From Sphingobacterium sp. UBA7855 (GTDB lineage: Bacteria > Bacteroidota > Bacteroidia > Sphingobacteriales > Sphingobacteriaceae): DNA of 64,000 bases. Location of the stretch: assembly GCA_002500745.1 (NCBI GenBank), contig DLST01000010.1, positions 248,001-312,000 of the forward strand, given 5' to 3'. A model generated the notes under the pieces. The model was not told where the DNA came from, made no database searches, and was given only the letters and a program-made list of their open reading frames with translations. Position numbers and translations under genes: made by a program. Positions 33,512 to 43,146 of this stretch are shown piece after piece; position 1 is the first letter of the stretch; every line of letters begins with the position of its first letter.

Positions 33512-36500
33512 ATGAAAAAGGATATAGGGAAATCGAGGCGGCGAATCAGCACACTGCTTGTGCTGATGGCGCTGGGTATTCCGTCCATCGGATGGGCCCA
33601 ACAACGGAATGTCAGGGGAAAAGTATTGGATAGTAACAATAAGCCGATTGCTGGAGTGACGATATCGGTTCAGAACGCAGATAGTCGTATAGAGACAACG
33701 ACTAACGCGGACGGAAGCTATTCTATTAGTGTTCCTGAAGGTAAAAAACTATTATTTAAATCCCTCGGCTTCAGTGCAAAGGAGGAGGTTACAGACGGGA
33801 AGTCTACGATTAATGTCGTATTGCAAAGCGATGACATGCAGCTGGAAACAGTTGTCGTAGTCGGTTACGGTACGCAGCGTAAACAATCCCTGACCGGTGC
33901 CATTGCATCTGTCAAGGGGACAGAAATGAGGCAGACGAAAAACGAAAATCCACAGAATATGCTAACTGGTCGCGTGGCCGGTGTACGTGTTTGGCAGAAG
34001 AGTGCAGAGCCAGGAGCTTATAGTGCTAATTTTGATATACGTGGTATGGGAGCTCCCTTAGTCGTAATTGACGGGGTACCCCGTACAAGTGAAGACTTTC
34101 AGCGTCTGAATCCAAGTGATATTGAAGACGTTTCGGTACTGAAGGATGCATCGGCTGCTATTTATGGGGTGAGGTCGGCAAATGGTGTTGTACTGGTAAC
34201 GACAAAAAAGGGAAAGGAAGGGAAGACGATCGTCAATTATAATGGATCTTATACTTTTCAAAGGCCTTCGGGACTACCTGTATTGGCTGATGCAATCAGT
34301 GCCATGACGGTGTATAATGAGAAATCCATGAACAATATCAATGGTGGTAGTCCCATATATACCGAGAAGGATTTTGAAGATTTTAGAAATGGTACTCGAC
34401 GTTCGTCCGATTGGACAGGTCTGATTTTTTCAAAATATGCGCCGCAGACTCAACACGATGTTAGCTTTTCTGGTGGAAGTAATAAAGTTCAATATTATAT
34501 TGGGGGAGGTTATTCCTACCAGCAAGGCTTTTTTAAATCAGGTGATCTCAATTATAATAAATACAATTTACGGTCTAATATTTCGGCAGAATTAGCTAAG
34601 GGATTGAAACTTGACTTAAATATCAGTGGCATGGCCGATCAGCAAAATAATCCTTACAACAGTGCTGTTGATATCATTCGGAATTATTGGCGTCAGGGTG
34701 TATTGTTTCCTGCATACGCAGATCCCAACAATACCTTGTTAAATTATGAGGGACTAGATTTAGAACAAAATACAGTCGCGATGATGGATGCATCTATTTC
34801 CGGCTATCGCAAATTCAAAAAGAAGACCTTTCAATCTTCCGCCGCGTTGAATTATGAGCTGAGTAATTTATCTCCTTTTCTTCAAGGATTTTCGGCAAAG
34901 GCATTAATTAGTTACGATTACCGTGCAGATAACAATTCCCTATTCAGAAAAGAATATTATCAGTATGCGTTGAATAAAACAACGGGTAAATATGATCAGA
35001 AGCTCTATAACTTGAGTAGTCCAAATCAAATGAAGCGGGAGTTTTATGATAAGCAACAGGTATTGGGGCAATTTATTTTGAATTATGATCGAACTTTTGG
35101 AGATCAACATAAGCTAGCTGCACTTGTCGGCTGGGAATCACAAAAAAACGATGGCGATAACTTCTATGGATTGAAAAATCTTGCTTTCGGTTCAGATCAA
35201 TTGCTCGCTGGTGTAGAAGATGGACAAATGACTTCCATGTATGGTGGGATCGGTGACTATTATAATGAAGCGAAGTCTGCACTATTTGGACGTGTTAACT
35301 ATGATTTTGCTGGACGTTATATTGCCGAATTCCAGTTTCGCTATGATGGATCTTCCCGTTTTGCAAAAGGGCATCAATGGGGATTTTTCCCTTCCGCTTC
35401 TGTAGGCTGGCGTATCTCTGAAGAGCCGTTTTTTAAATCGATCGACGCCCTCTCTTTTGTTAATCAACTGAAATTACGAGGTAGTTATGGTGTGCTGGGC
35501 GATGATTTGTCAGACTCATGGGATTTTGGTTGGGTACCGGGTTATGTTTATCCTGCAACCAGCGGAAATGCTGAAAATGGATACAACAATCAATATGCAC
35601 CAGGCTACATTTTCGGTGATAAATACATTACGGGTGTAAGTCGAAAGGCTATCGCCAACGAGTTAATTACTTGGTATAAAGCGAAAACATTTAATGTAGG
35701 TTTAGATTTTGAAGGCTGGAACGGATTGTTCGGTTTTACCTTGGACTATTTTGAACGCACGCGATCAGGATTATTTCAACGGCGTACAAGTGAATTCCCT
35801 ACAGTAATTGGGGCCATAGCCCCGATGGAAAATGCCAATAGTGATCGTCACATGGGATTAGAGTTGGAATTGAAACACCGTAATAAAATCAACGATTTCT
35901 CCTATAATATTCGCGCGATTGCCACGGTGACTAGAAATAAATATCTCACAGCTGTTCAAAATGGCCCATATAAAAACTCGTACGACCGTTGGCGTAATGA
36001 CAACTTCAACGACCGGTATCAAGGGATACAATTTGGCTATGAATCGGCAGGACGGTTTGAAAATTGGGACGATATCTGGAGTTATCCAATTTACAAGGAA
36101 CGTGATGTATTGCCTGGAGATTATAAATACCTAGATTGGAACGGGGATGGTGAAATCAACGATCAGGATGAACATCCATTTGCCTTTGATCAGACGCCTT
36201 GGGTCAATTATAGTTTGAACCTCGAAACAGCGTATAAAAATTTCGATATGAACCTCTTATTTCAAGGCTCAGCTTTGGGTTCAATGGAATATAAGGAACC
36301 ACTTTATGCAATATGGGGAACAAATGGAGGCGGAACCCTTGAACAATATCTTGACCGCTGGCACCCTGTTAATCCATTGGCAGATCCTTATGATCCCGCA
36401 ACTGAATGGGTTCGGGGCTATTATGGTTTCACCGGACGATATCCAAAATCCAATTCTGAATTTAATCGGGTGAGTACAGCTTATTTACGTCTTAAAAGCA

Positions 36501-36691
36501 TCGAATTGGGGTACACCTTTTCGAATTTAAAAACATCCTCATCAATGCGATTACGTGTTTATGCAAATGCTTACAATTTATTTACGATCACAGGCGTACG
36601 ATATGTGGATCCCGAACATCCAGACGATAATTTAGGTCGGATGTATCCATTGAATAAAACCTATTCATTAGGCTTATCGCTTACTTTTTAG
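33512..36691 (+). CDS. SusC/RagA-family TonB-linked outer membrane protein
   Basis: A complete 1059-residue SusC. Order: signal peptide (LLVLMALGIPSIGWAQ), carboxypeptidase-like domain (VRGKVLDSNNKPIAGVTISVQNADSRIETTTNADGSYSISVPEGKK is typical; about 32-105), TonB box/anchor ETVVVVGYGTQRKQSLTGAI (about 113-132), plug with DIRGMGAPLVVIDGVPR and LKDASAAIYGVRSANGVVLVTTKKG, then a beta-barrel ending YSLGLSLTF. An EF-hand-like calcium loop (WNGDGEINDQDE) occurs late in the barrel. It partners the SusD encoded 104 bp downstream and is likely a mannan- or glycan-oligosaccharide importer, given the GH76 gene before it. Confidence 0.96.
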   Translation: MKKDIGKSRRRISTLLVLMALGIPSIGWAQQRNVRGKVLDSNNKPIAGVTISVQNADSRIETTTNADGSYSISVPEGKKLLFKSLGFSAKEEVTDGKSTINVVLQSDDMQLETVVVVGYGTQRKQSLTGAIASVKGTEMRQTKNENPQNMLTGRVAGVRVWQKSAEPGAYSANFDIRGMGAPLVVIDGVPRTSEDFQRLNPSDIEDVSVLKDASAAIYGVRSANGVVLVTTKKGKEGKTIVNYNGSYTFQRPSGLPVLADAISAMTVYNEKSMNNINGGSPIYTEKDFEDFRNGTRRSSDWTGLIFSKYAPQTQHDVSFSGGSNKVQYYIGGGYSYQQGFFKSGDLNYNKYNLRSNISAELAKGLKLDLNISGMADQQNNPYNSAVDIIRNYWRQGVLFPAYADPNNTLLNYEGLDLEQNTVAMMDASISGYRKFKKKTFQSSAALNYELSNLSPFLQGFSAKALISYDYRADNNSLFRKEYYQYALNKTTGKYDQKLYNLSSPNQMKREFYDKQQVLGQFILNYDRTFGDQHKLAALVGWESQKNDGDNFYGLKNLAFGSDQLLAGVEDGQMTSMYGGIGDYYNEAKSALFGRVNYDFAGRYIAEFQFRYDGSSRFAKGHQWGFFPSASVGWRISEEPFFKSIDALSFVNQLKLRGSYGVLGDDLSDSWDFGWVPGYVYPATSGNAENGYNNQYAPGYIFGDKYITGVSRKAIANELITWYKAKTFNVGLDFEGWNGLFGFTLDYFERTRSGLFQRRTSEFPTVIGAIAPMENANSDRHMGLELELKHRNKINDFSYNIRAIATVTRNKYLTAVQNGPYKNSYDRWRNDNFNDRYQGIQFGYESAGRFENWDDIWSYPIYKERDVLPGDYKYLDWNGDGEINDQDEHPFAFDQTPWVNYSLNLETAYKNFDMNLLFQGSALGSMEYKEPLYAIWGTNGGGTLEQYLDRWHPVNPLADPYDPATEWVRGYYGFTGRYPKSNSEFNRVSTAYLRLKSIELGYTFSNLKTSSSMRLRVYANAYNLFTITGVRYVDPEHPDDNLGRMYPLNKTYSLGLSLTF

Positions 36692-36795
36692 CAAGCAAAA
36701 AAATGTTCCAATGAAACCATCATAATTTATTCAATCTTATTGGGGAATGAATAAATCGGATAGCTTCATCACAATTGAAAAGCAAATTTATACAG

Positions 36796-38856
36796 ATGAA
36801 AAAATTACTCATTATATTATCATTAGCTGGCTCCATCGGATTTGTAGGTTGTGCCGATCTGGATATCACGCCCAAAAATATTGTCACAGATCAAGATCTA
36901 TTGAATACCCCAGCCGGTATGGATATCTACATGGCTCGGATGTACAGTCTAATGCCATTTGAAGATTTTAAATATATGGCACAATGGGGGATAGAGTTCA
37001 ATGGTTGGCTGGCTGCGATTGGCATTGAAGGGACGGGCGAAGCTGTGACCAGGGATGGAATCAGTACTTCGTTTACGGGCGAGCGGACAGCGTATTGGGA
37101 AAGAGCGTTCGAATTACTTCGGGATGCCAATCATCTCATTGAAACTCTACCCAATTACAAGGATAAATTTTCTGAAGAACTTTATAATCATTACTTAGGT
37201 GAGGGATACTATGTTCGGGCAACCGTGTTTTACGCCATGGCACGACGCTTCGGGGGAATTCCTTTGGTGACGAAAGAACTTCAATATCCGAACACATTGG
37301 ATAATCTGGAAATACCTCGTTCCAGTGAAGAAGATACGTGGAACCAAATCCTTAAAGACTACGATGAGGCGATTAAATTGCTTATGGCGAAGAGTCCTAA
37401 AACAGGTTATTCCAACAAGTTTGTAGCACTGTCTTTTAAGTCCGAAGCTATGCTTTATGCTGGAAGTGTGGCCAAATATAATGAAACTGTTTCTGGTCGC
37501 TTGACTGGTCTTGGAAGGAAAACTGGTGTACGGGTGATTGGTTTCGATGCCACCACAGCAAGAGCTGCATCACAAAAGTACTTTGAAGAAGCTTACGCTG
37601 CAGCTCGACAGGTAATAGTAGGTGGGGGCTATTCGCTGTATAAAAAGAAATGGGCAGCGAACGATAAAGATGCTCAGTATCAAAATATGGTGGACATGTT
37701 TAGTGACCTCAGTAGTCCGGAAAATATATACGTTAAACAATATGTTTATCCGACATTGACACATAGTTTTGATGCATTTAGTTCGCCCTTCACTTTTCGA
37801 TCGCCACTTTCTGCGGGTACTTGTCCAACGGTAGATTTTATGGAACTGTTTGATGGATTTGACAAATACGCCGACGGAACAGTTAAAGTAACGACCGGAC
37901 AAAGCAGCAAGGAGGGGGAATATAGACTTTACGACAAACCGATGGACTTCTTTAAGAATGCGGAACCTCGCTTGCGTGCTTATGTTATCTTTCCCGATGA
38001 TATCTTCAAGGATCGAAAAATGGAAATACGGGCAGGCATATACACCGGTTCAGCACCCATAAAGCCATTGTTCACGGATTATTCTTATGCAAACGCGGAT
38101 ACACGTTATCAACAGCTGGATGCTTACACAGGCTCACCCAAGACGCTTTACCTGAGTCCAAGAGATGGTAGTGGTCAGCAAACTGTTGATTATAATGGAC
38201 AAAAAATGAATGCTGCCGGAAACGAAGGGCCATTCTTCGATAATGGTGAAGCCACATTAACTGGTTTTTATGTACGTAAATGGCTGAATACAAATCCTGC
38301 AAAAGAAGTGGGGGAAGGGAAGTCTGATCAGCCTTTCATTTTAATGCGTTACGCTGAAGTTTTATTAAATGCAGCTGAAGCAGCTGTCGAACTCAAAATG
38401 CTAGGTGCTAATCCTGCTGATGGAAGCGACCCTTTACAGATAGCAACCAGTGCTGTCAATGAGATTCGCTCGCGGGCGGGAGCAGATTTGCTAACAGGTG
38501 CGATTTCCGGAGATAATACAGGAAGAGATATTGTACGAAGAGAGCGTCGCAAGGAACTTGCGTTTGAACATAAAGCAAAATGGGATTTGCGTCGATGGCG
38601 TGTGCTGCATTTTGAAGGCCGGAATGGATTTTGGGGAACACAAAAGGATAAAAATCTATATAGCAACAATGAAAATTTTAGGTTCAGGGGTTTATATCCA
38701 TTTTTTTCCACCTCAACGGGTAAATACTTCTTTGATGCACGATTTCAATGGGTGAGTACCAAAACATTCCGGTATACACCTATAGACTATTATTTTGAAA
38801 TTCCCGGAGGAGAGGTAGCGAAAAGTCCAGTGATTGACCAGCAACCTAACCGATAA
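36796..38856 (+). CDS. SusD/RagB-family nutrient-binding outer membrane lipoprotein
   Basis: A 686-residue SusD, starting at the ATG at 36796: MKKLLIILSLAGSIGFVGC gives a proper lipobox (Cys 19) followed by ADLDITPKN. The frame is open slightly further upstream but those residues do not belong to a signal. Characteristic segments: GEGYYVRATVFYAMARRFGGIPLVT in the TPR part, and QPFILMRYAEVLLNAAEAAVEL with VRRERRKELAFEHKAKWDLRRWR in the RagB part, ending IDYYFEIPGGE. It is about 120 residues longer than the first SusD in this window, consistent with a larger or more complex ligand. It belongs with the SusC upstream and the DUF3823 gene downstream. Confidence 0.95.
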   Translation: MKKLLIILSLAGSIGFVGCADLDITPKNIVTDQDLLNTPAGMDIYMARMYSLMPFEDFKYMAQWGIEFNGWLAAIGIEGTGEAVTRDGISTSFTGERTAYWERAFELLRDANHLIETLPNYKDKFSEELYNHYLGEGYYVRATVFYAMARRFGGIPLVTKELQYPNTLDNLEIPRSSEEDTWNQILKDYDEAIKLLMAKSPKTGYSNKFVALSFKSEAMLYAGSVAKYNETVSGRLTGLGRKTGVRVIGFDATTARAASQKYFEEAYAAARQVIVGGGYSLYKKKWAANDKDAQYQNMVDMFSDLSSPENIYVKQYVYPTLTHSFDAFSSPFTFRSPLSAGTCPTVDFMELFDGFDKYADGTVKVTTGQSSKEGEYRLYDKPMDFFKNAEPRLRAYVIFPDDIFKDRKMEIRAGIYTGSAPIKPLFTDYSYANADTRYQQLDAYTGSPKTLYLSPRDGSGQQTVDYNGQKMNAAGNEGPFFDNGEATLTGFYVRKWLNTNPAKEVGEGKSDQPFILMRYAEVLLNAAEAAVELKMLGANPADGSDPLQIATSAVNEIRSRAGADLLTGAISGDNTGRDIVRRERRKELAFEHKAKWDLRRWRVLHFEGRNGFWGTQKDKNLYSNNENFRFRGLYPFFSTSTGKYFFDARFQWVSTKTFRYTPIDYYFEIPGGEVAKSPVIDQQPNR

Positions 38857-39012
38857 ACAAGTATGCTGTGTTGAGCGCTTCGAGGCGCCCGGCGCAGGTC
38901 ACTTGTAAGGCCTGAAATTCTAATAACAAAGTGAATTACTGGTGGAGCAGCGTTCCGGAAAATAGCAGGCAACTAAATTCGGAACATTCAAACCATCACT
39001 AAACGTAAAGAG
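38857..39012. other. Structured intergenic spacer between SusD and DUF3823 genes
   Basis: The 156-bp gap is unusually GC-rich for this locus around 38874-38895 and can fold: ACAAGT just after the SusD stop pairs with ACTTGT at 38901-38906, enclosing GC-rich repeats of GGCGC (38884 and 38891). This may be a partial terminator or an mRNA stabiliser that lowers expression of the downstream gene relative to susCD. No U-tract follows. Confidence 0.3.
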
Positions 39013-39825
39013 ATGAAAAAAAGTATTTTCGGCGCGATAGGCATCATGTGTATGCTAAGTTCGTGCAGCCTTTTTGAGGCAGATAATTATGAAGCTCCTT
39101 CGGTGGCATTAAAAGGTATTGTGGTCGACGCATCGACCGGAGAACCCATATTGACCGATCAGGGAAGTGAGGGTATCCGTGTTCGATTAACAGAGCTGAG
39201 TTGGGGTGACAATGTGGAGCACAACCCTGATTTCTATTGCATGCCCGACGGGACGTTTCAAAATACGAAATTGTTTAAAGGTAATTATAATATCACTGTT
39301 GATGGGCCTTTTATTCCATTGGTACGTACCGATGGCGATGGGAAGGTGCTGTCAGATGACAGCAAAAACATGGAGCTGAATGGCTCTCATGAAATTAAGA
39401 TGGAGGTGCATCCTTTTCTTAAAGTCGAATGGGTCGGAAATCCAGTTGTGGAAAACGGAAAGGTAAAAGCTAAGGTAAAAGTTACACGCGCCGTAACCGA
39501 ACAGTTTTTTCGGGATATAATTGAACCTCTAGGAAATTACAATGTGGATTTTTTAAATGTGACAGATATACAATTCTTTGTCAGCTATTCCTCCACGGTA
39601 GGGTATAGAGCGCGAGATGAACGTTGGTCTAGCAAAATTGAGTATGGTGGCAATAGCTTTAACTCAAAATTGGGGCAGGTTATTGATCTCGAATCTGTGG
39701 GCGAAATCCCAAAAGGGCGAACGGTTTTTATTCGGGCAGCCTCGCGGATTAATTACGACACGCCTCGGGGGACGGGAACGCGAAGATGGAATTACAACGA
39801 AGCCAAAAGGGTCGATATTCAATAA
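39013..39825 (+). CDS. DUF3823 lipoprotein of SusCD locus
   Basis: A 270-residue lipoprotein: MKKSIFGAIGIMCMLSSC has the lipobox (Cys 18). The body matches the DUF3823 pattern: ALKGIVVDASTGEPILTDQGSEGIRVRLTEL followed by FYCMPDGTFQNTKLFKGNYNITVDGPFIP, a carboxypeptidase-like beta-sandwich, and a second beta-domain (FLKVEWVGNPVVENGKVKAKVKVTRA). DUF3823 proteins are usually encoded right after SusD and are presumed surface glycan-binding partners; direct functional data are scarce. No enzymatic residues. Confidence 0.85.
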   Translation: MKKSIFGAIGIMCMLSSCSLFEADNYEAPSVALKGIVVDASTGEPILTDQGSEGIRVRLTELSWGDNVEHNPDFYCMPDGTFQNTKLFKGNYNITVDGPFIPLVRTDGDGKVLSDDSKNMELNGSHEIKMEVHPFLKVEWVGNPVVENGKVKAKVKVTRAVTEQFFRDIIEPLGNYNVDFLNVTDIQFFVSYSSTVGYRARDERWSSKIEYGGNSFNSKLGQVIDLESVGEIPKGRTVFIRAASRINYDTPRGTGTRRWNYNEAKRVDIQ

Positions 39826-39964
39826 TCACATCTTTATCCATGTTGAGCGAGTCTGTTAAAATCATAGGCTCGCTCCTCATCTGCTAGATCTTATGGGCTA
39901 AACCTGTTGAATTGTAAGGGGAATATAGGCGTAAACTGTGCGTAGTAGAAATAGATAATAAATT

Positions 39965-42142
39965 ATGATAAAAACGAACATACTTTCGCTAATGATGCTG
40001 GCGGCGCTGACGACGGTCGCTCAAAAGAAAGATCCGATAAAGACAACATTTCAAAGCTCCAGGGAGTGGCGTCCAACAATTGATAACCGGGCGGATGCGG
40101 TAATGGTCTATGGAACAGGAGGGAACCCTTCCGACAAATCCAGAAAGTTACCCTTTGAAGATCGTGTGAAATCTTGGCGTGATAAGGGGTATATTGCTCA
40201 TTTTATGACGGGGATTGCCTGGGGCGAGTACCAAGATTACTTTACAGGGAAATGGGATGGGAAGATGCACCTGGATGAGGGACAGGTCGATGTCAAAGGC
40301 GACACCATCTGGCATGGTCATATGGTTCCATATATTGTTCCTAGTGAAAATTATTTAAAGTATATTAAGGAGATGCATATCAAAAGGGTCATTGATGCTG
40401 GCATCGACGCTATATTTATGGAAGAACCCGAATTTTGGGCACGTGCCGGATACAGTGAATCGTTTAAAAATGAATGGAAAAGGTACTATGGTTTTGATTG
40501 GCGACCGCAACACGAATCGCCCGAAAACACTTACTTGTCGAATAAATTGAAGTATGCTTTATATCTTCATGCGCTGAATGAAGTCTTTACTTATGCTAAA
40601 TCTTATGGTAAAACCAAAGGGATGGACGTAAAATGTTATGTGCCGACACACTCTTTAATCAACTATTCGCAATGGATGATCGTTAGTCCCGAAGCAAGTT
40701 TGGCTTCTCTTCCCTGTGTAGATGGTTACATAGCGCAAGTATGGACAGGAACTTCACGTGAGCCTAATTATTTTAATGGCGTCGCAAAAGAAAGGGTTTT
40801 CGAAACGGCATTTTTGGAATATGGTGCTATGGAATCCATGACTGCACCAACTGGACGGAAGATGTTTTTTTTGACAGATCCGATCGAAGATTGGCCTCGG
40901 GATTGGGCCGACTACAAGAAAAACTATCAGGCGACATTCACAGCACAGCTTTTATATCCGAATATCGCCGACTATGAGGTGATGCCCTGGCCTGAACGTA
41001 TTTATGAGGGACTGTATAAAACAAGTCCTAATAGTGATCAAAAAGAAAAAATACCAAGACATTATTCGACCCAAATGCAGGTGATGATCAATAGCCTGAA
41101 CAGTATGCCCAAATCAACCAGCAAAGTCTCTGGGTCGACAGGGATCAGTGTGCTCTTGGCAAATTCACTGATGTTCCAGCGTTTTCCTACACATGAAGGA
41201 TATGATGATCCACAATTAGCCAACTTTTATGGACTCGCCCTTCCTTTCCTAAAACGCGGGGTACCTATAAAAACAGTTCATTTGGAGAATTTAGCGGTCA
41301 AGAATGCACTCGCGGACACGAGAGTCCTGCTCATGTCTTATTCCAATATGAAGCCTTTAGCCCCTGAAGCACATCATCACCTCGCGGATTGGGTGAGAAA
41401 TGGTGGCGTCTTGATTTACTGTGGAACGGATCTCGATCCTTTTCAATCGGTACAGGAATGGTGGAATAGCAATGGTAGACAGTATCAAAGGCCATCCGAT
41501 CATCTATTTGAGCAGATGGGACTGAAGGACGAAATGGCAAAAGAGGGAAAATACAGGTATGGGAAAGGTACTTTGTACGTCTTACGATCCGATCCTAAGG
41601 AATTTGTGATTAAACCTGATAACAATCAGAAACTGCTGGATGTGACCAAGAATCTTTATGAAAGTATTGGTCGAGGGAAAAAGCTGCAATTTAAAAATTA
41701 TTTTACACTGACGCGAGGCAATTACGATCTGGTCGCTGTATTGGATGAGAGTGTGAGCAATCAACCTTATCAGGTTAACGGAAACCTAATCGATCTTTAC
41801 GATCCGGCTTTGCCTATTATCACGTCTAAAAGTATACAGCCGAATGAGCAGTGTTTGTTTGTGAATATCGATCACATAAAGAATAAACAACAACCACAGG
41901 TGTTGGCATCCGCAAGTCGTATCTACAGCGAAGTAACGGCTAATGATCGGTATTCATTTATTGCGAAAAGCCCGATTAACACGACGAACGTTTCGCGTAT
42001 ATTATTGCCTAATAAGCCAAAGCGTGTTTTGGTAGGGAAACGCGATGTGTTTTCGGAAGTAAATTGGGATACGAGAACAAACACCTATCTACTGGGATTT
42101 GAAAATAGTCCTGATGGTGTGCAAGTTGATATTGAATTGTAA
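39965..42142 (+). CDS. Putative TIM-barrel glycoside hydrolase, family not assigned
   Basis: A 725-residue exported protein with a short signal peptide (ILSLMMLAALTTVAQ). Residues about 40-390 look like a (beta/alpha)8 barrel: YGTGGNPS, RDKGYIAHFMTGIAWGEYQDYF, then DAGIDAIFMEEPEFWARAGYSESFKNEWKRYYG with a candidate acid/base Glu (153, 154 or 156) after a strand. Residues about 430-520 (RVLLMSYSNMKPLAPEAHHHLADWVRNGGVLIYCGTD) resemble the class-I-glutaminase-like domain of GH42 beta-galactosidases, and the end is beta-sandwich. The overall plan is that of GH42-like clan-A enzymes, but I cannot assign a CAZy family. It ends the SusCD locus and is followed by a strong terminator. Confidence 0.6.
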   Translation: MIKTNILSLMMLAALTTVAQKKDPIKTTFQSSREWRPTIDNRADAVMVYGTGGNPSDKSRKLPFEDRVKSWRDKGYIAHFMTGIAWGEYQDYFTGKWDGKMHLDEGQVDVKGDTIWHGHMVPYIVPSENYLKYIKEMHIKRVIDAGIDAIFMEEPEFWARAGYSESFKNEWKRYYGFDWRPQHESPENTYLSNKLKYALYLHALNEVFTYAKSYGKTKGMDVKCYVPTHSLINYSQWMIVSPEASLASLPCVDGYIAQVWTGTSREPNYFNGVAKERVFETAFLEYGAMESMTAPTGRKMFFLTDPIEDWPRDWADYKKNYQATFTAQLLYPNIADYEVMPWPERIYEGLYKTSPNSDQKEKIPRHYSTQMQVMINSLNSMPKSTSKVSGSTGISVLLANSLMFQRFPTHEGYDDPQLANFYGLALPFLKRGVPIKTVHLENLAVKNALADTRVLLMSYSNMKPLAPEAHHHLADWVRNGGVLIYCGTDLDPFQSVQEWWNSNGRQYQRPSDHLFEQMGLKDEMAKEGKYRYGKGTLYVLRSDPKEFVIKPDNNQKLLDVTKNLYESIGRGKKLQFKNYFTLTRGNYDLVAVLDESVSNQPYQVNGNLIDLYDPALPIITSKSIQPNEQCLFVNIDHIKNKQQPQVLASASRIYSEVTANDRYSFIAKSPINTTNVSRILLPNKPKRVLVGKRDVFSEVNWDTRTNTYLLGFENSPDGVQVDIEL

Positions 42143-42232
42143 CATCCATGTCAAGATAAAAAATACCGATATGTATCACGAAAACATGCGCTGAAGTATG
42201 CTTTAATCGACAGATCCGATGCTAAAAAAAGG

Positions 42233-42255
42233 ACCAGATTCCTAGCGAATCTGGT
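42233..42255 (+). terminator. Bidirectional terminator at the end of the GH76/SusCD locus
   Basis: ACCAGATTC (42233-42241) / GAATCTGGT (42247-42255), 9-bp perfect stem with a 5-nt loop, followed by a T-rich tract and preceded by seven A, so it can act on both strands. It lies between the glycosidase gene and the convergent response regulator gene. Confidence 0.8.
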
Positions 42256-42376
42256 TCTCTTTTTATTTCAAATAGAAGAGTAATTTGAATTTAATTTCGA
42301 ACAGATGTATTTGAAATCTTACATGTTTACCTAAGTTTAATATGTCTAGAATGGATGTTGTGGCTCAAGTAATAGG

Positions 42377-43144
42377 TCACTTCGATTGTGATTCCTGAAA
42401 TTCAGTTGGGCTTTGGCCAAACTGTTTTTGAAAATTACGCGAAAAATGTGTTGCGGAACTGTAACCTAGTAAATTTGAAATTTCGTACACTTTATGCTGT
42501 TTTTGAATAAGCAGTTCTGCTGCTTTTCGAAGCCTGGTCAAATTAATCAATTCATTAGGGGAGAGGCTCGATACAACATTGATTTTGCGGTAGAGTGTAG
42601 GTCTACTCATACAAAGTATGTCGGCCATTCGGTCGACATTGAACTGTGGATCATCGAGGTGCTGCATAATAATTTCTTCAATTTTCAGCAGGAACTCCTG
42701 TTCACTTTGATTTTGGCCGATCTGTTGTATCTGGGACATTGGATTTTTGATAAAAAACTCCTTAACCTTTATCCGGTTTTTTAACAAACTAGCTATCTGC
42801 GCCCTCAAAAAAGCAGGCGAAAAAGGTTTTTCGATGTAAGCATCAGCACCAAATTCCAGCCCTTGAATTTTTGATTCAATACTATTTTTTGCAGTCAAAA
42901 GGATAACTGGAATGTGTGCATACGCGATGTTTTCCTTTATTCTTTGACAAAGCTCAAAACCATCCATTTCCGGCATCATTACATCGCTTACAATCAGATC
43001 GAAATATTCAGAAGCTAGTAAATCCAACGCTTGTTTTCCATTAGAACTCGTCGTTATCTGATAATCTTCATTGAGATCATCTGCGATGAATTCGAGTAGT
43101 TCGGTATGGTCATCTACTAGTAATAAATTGGATTTGGCATTCAT
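42377..43144 (-). CDS. Response regulator with AraC-type output domain
   Basis: A 255-residue regulator. Receiver domain: LLVDDHTE (acidic pocket), phospho-acceptor Asp 54 in LIVSDVMMPEMDGFELC, Thr in ILLTAKN, Lys in AYIEKPFSPAFL. The output is an AraC-type double helix-turn-helix (VDRMADILCMSRPTLYRKINVVSSLSPNELI and VYEISNLLGYSSATHFSRNFQKQFGQSPTEF). The gene begins 2 bp after the stop of the large sensor kinase. Together the two contain exactly the modules of a hybrid two-component system, split into two proteins. It likely controls a neighbouring glycan locus. Confidence 0.95.
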   Translation of the reverse strand: MNAKSNLLLVDDHTELLEFIADDLNEDYQITTSSNGKQALDLLASEYFDLIVSDVMMPEMDGFELCQRIKENIAYAHIPVILLTAKNSIESKIQGLEFGADAYIEKPFSPAFLRAQIASLLKNRIKVKEFFIKNPMSQIQQIGQNQSEQEFLLKIEEIIMQHLDDPQFNVDRMADILCMSRPTLYRKINVVSSLSPNELINLTRLRKAAELLIQKQHKVYEISNLLGYSSATHFSRNFQKQFGQSPTEFQESQSK

Positions 43145-43146
43145 AA

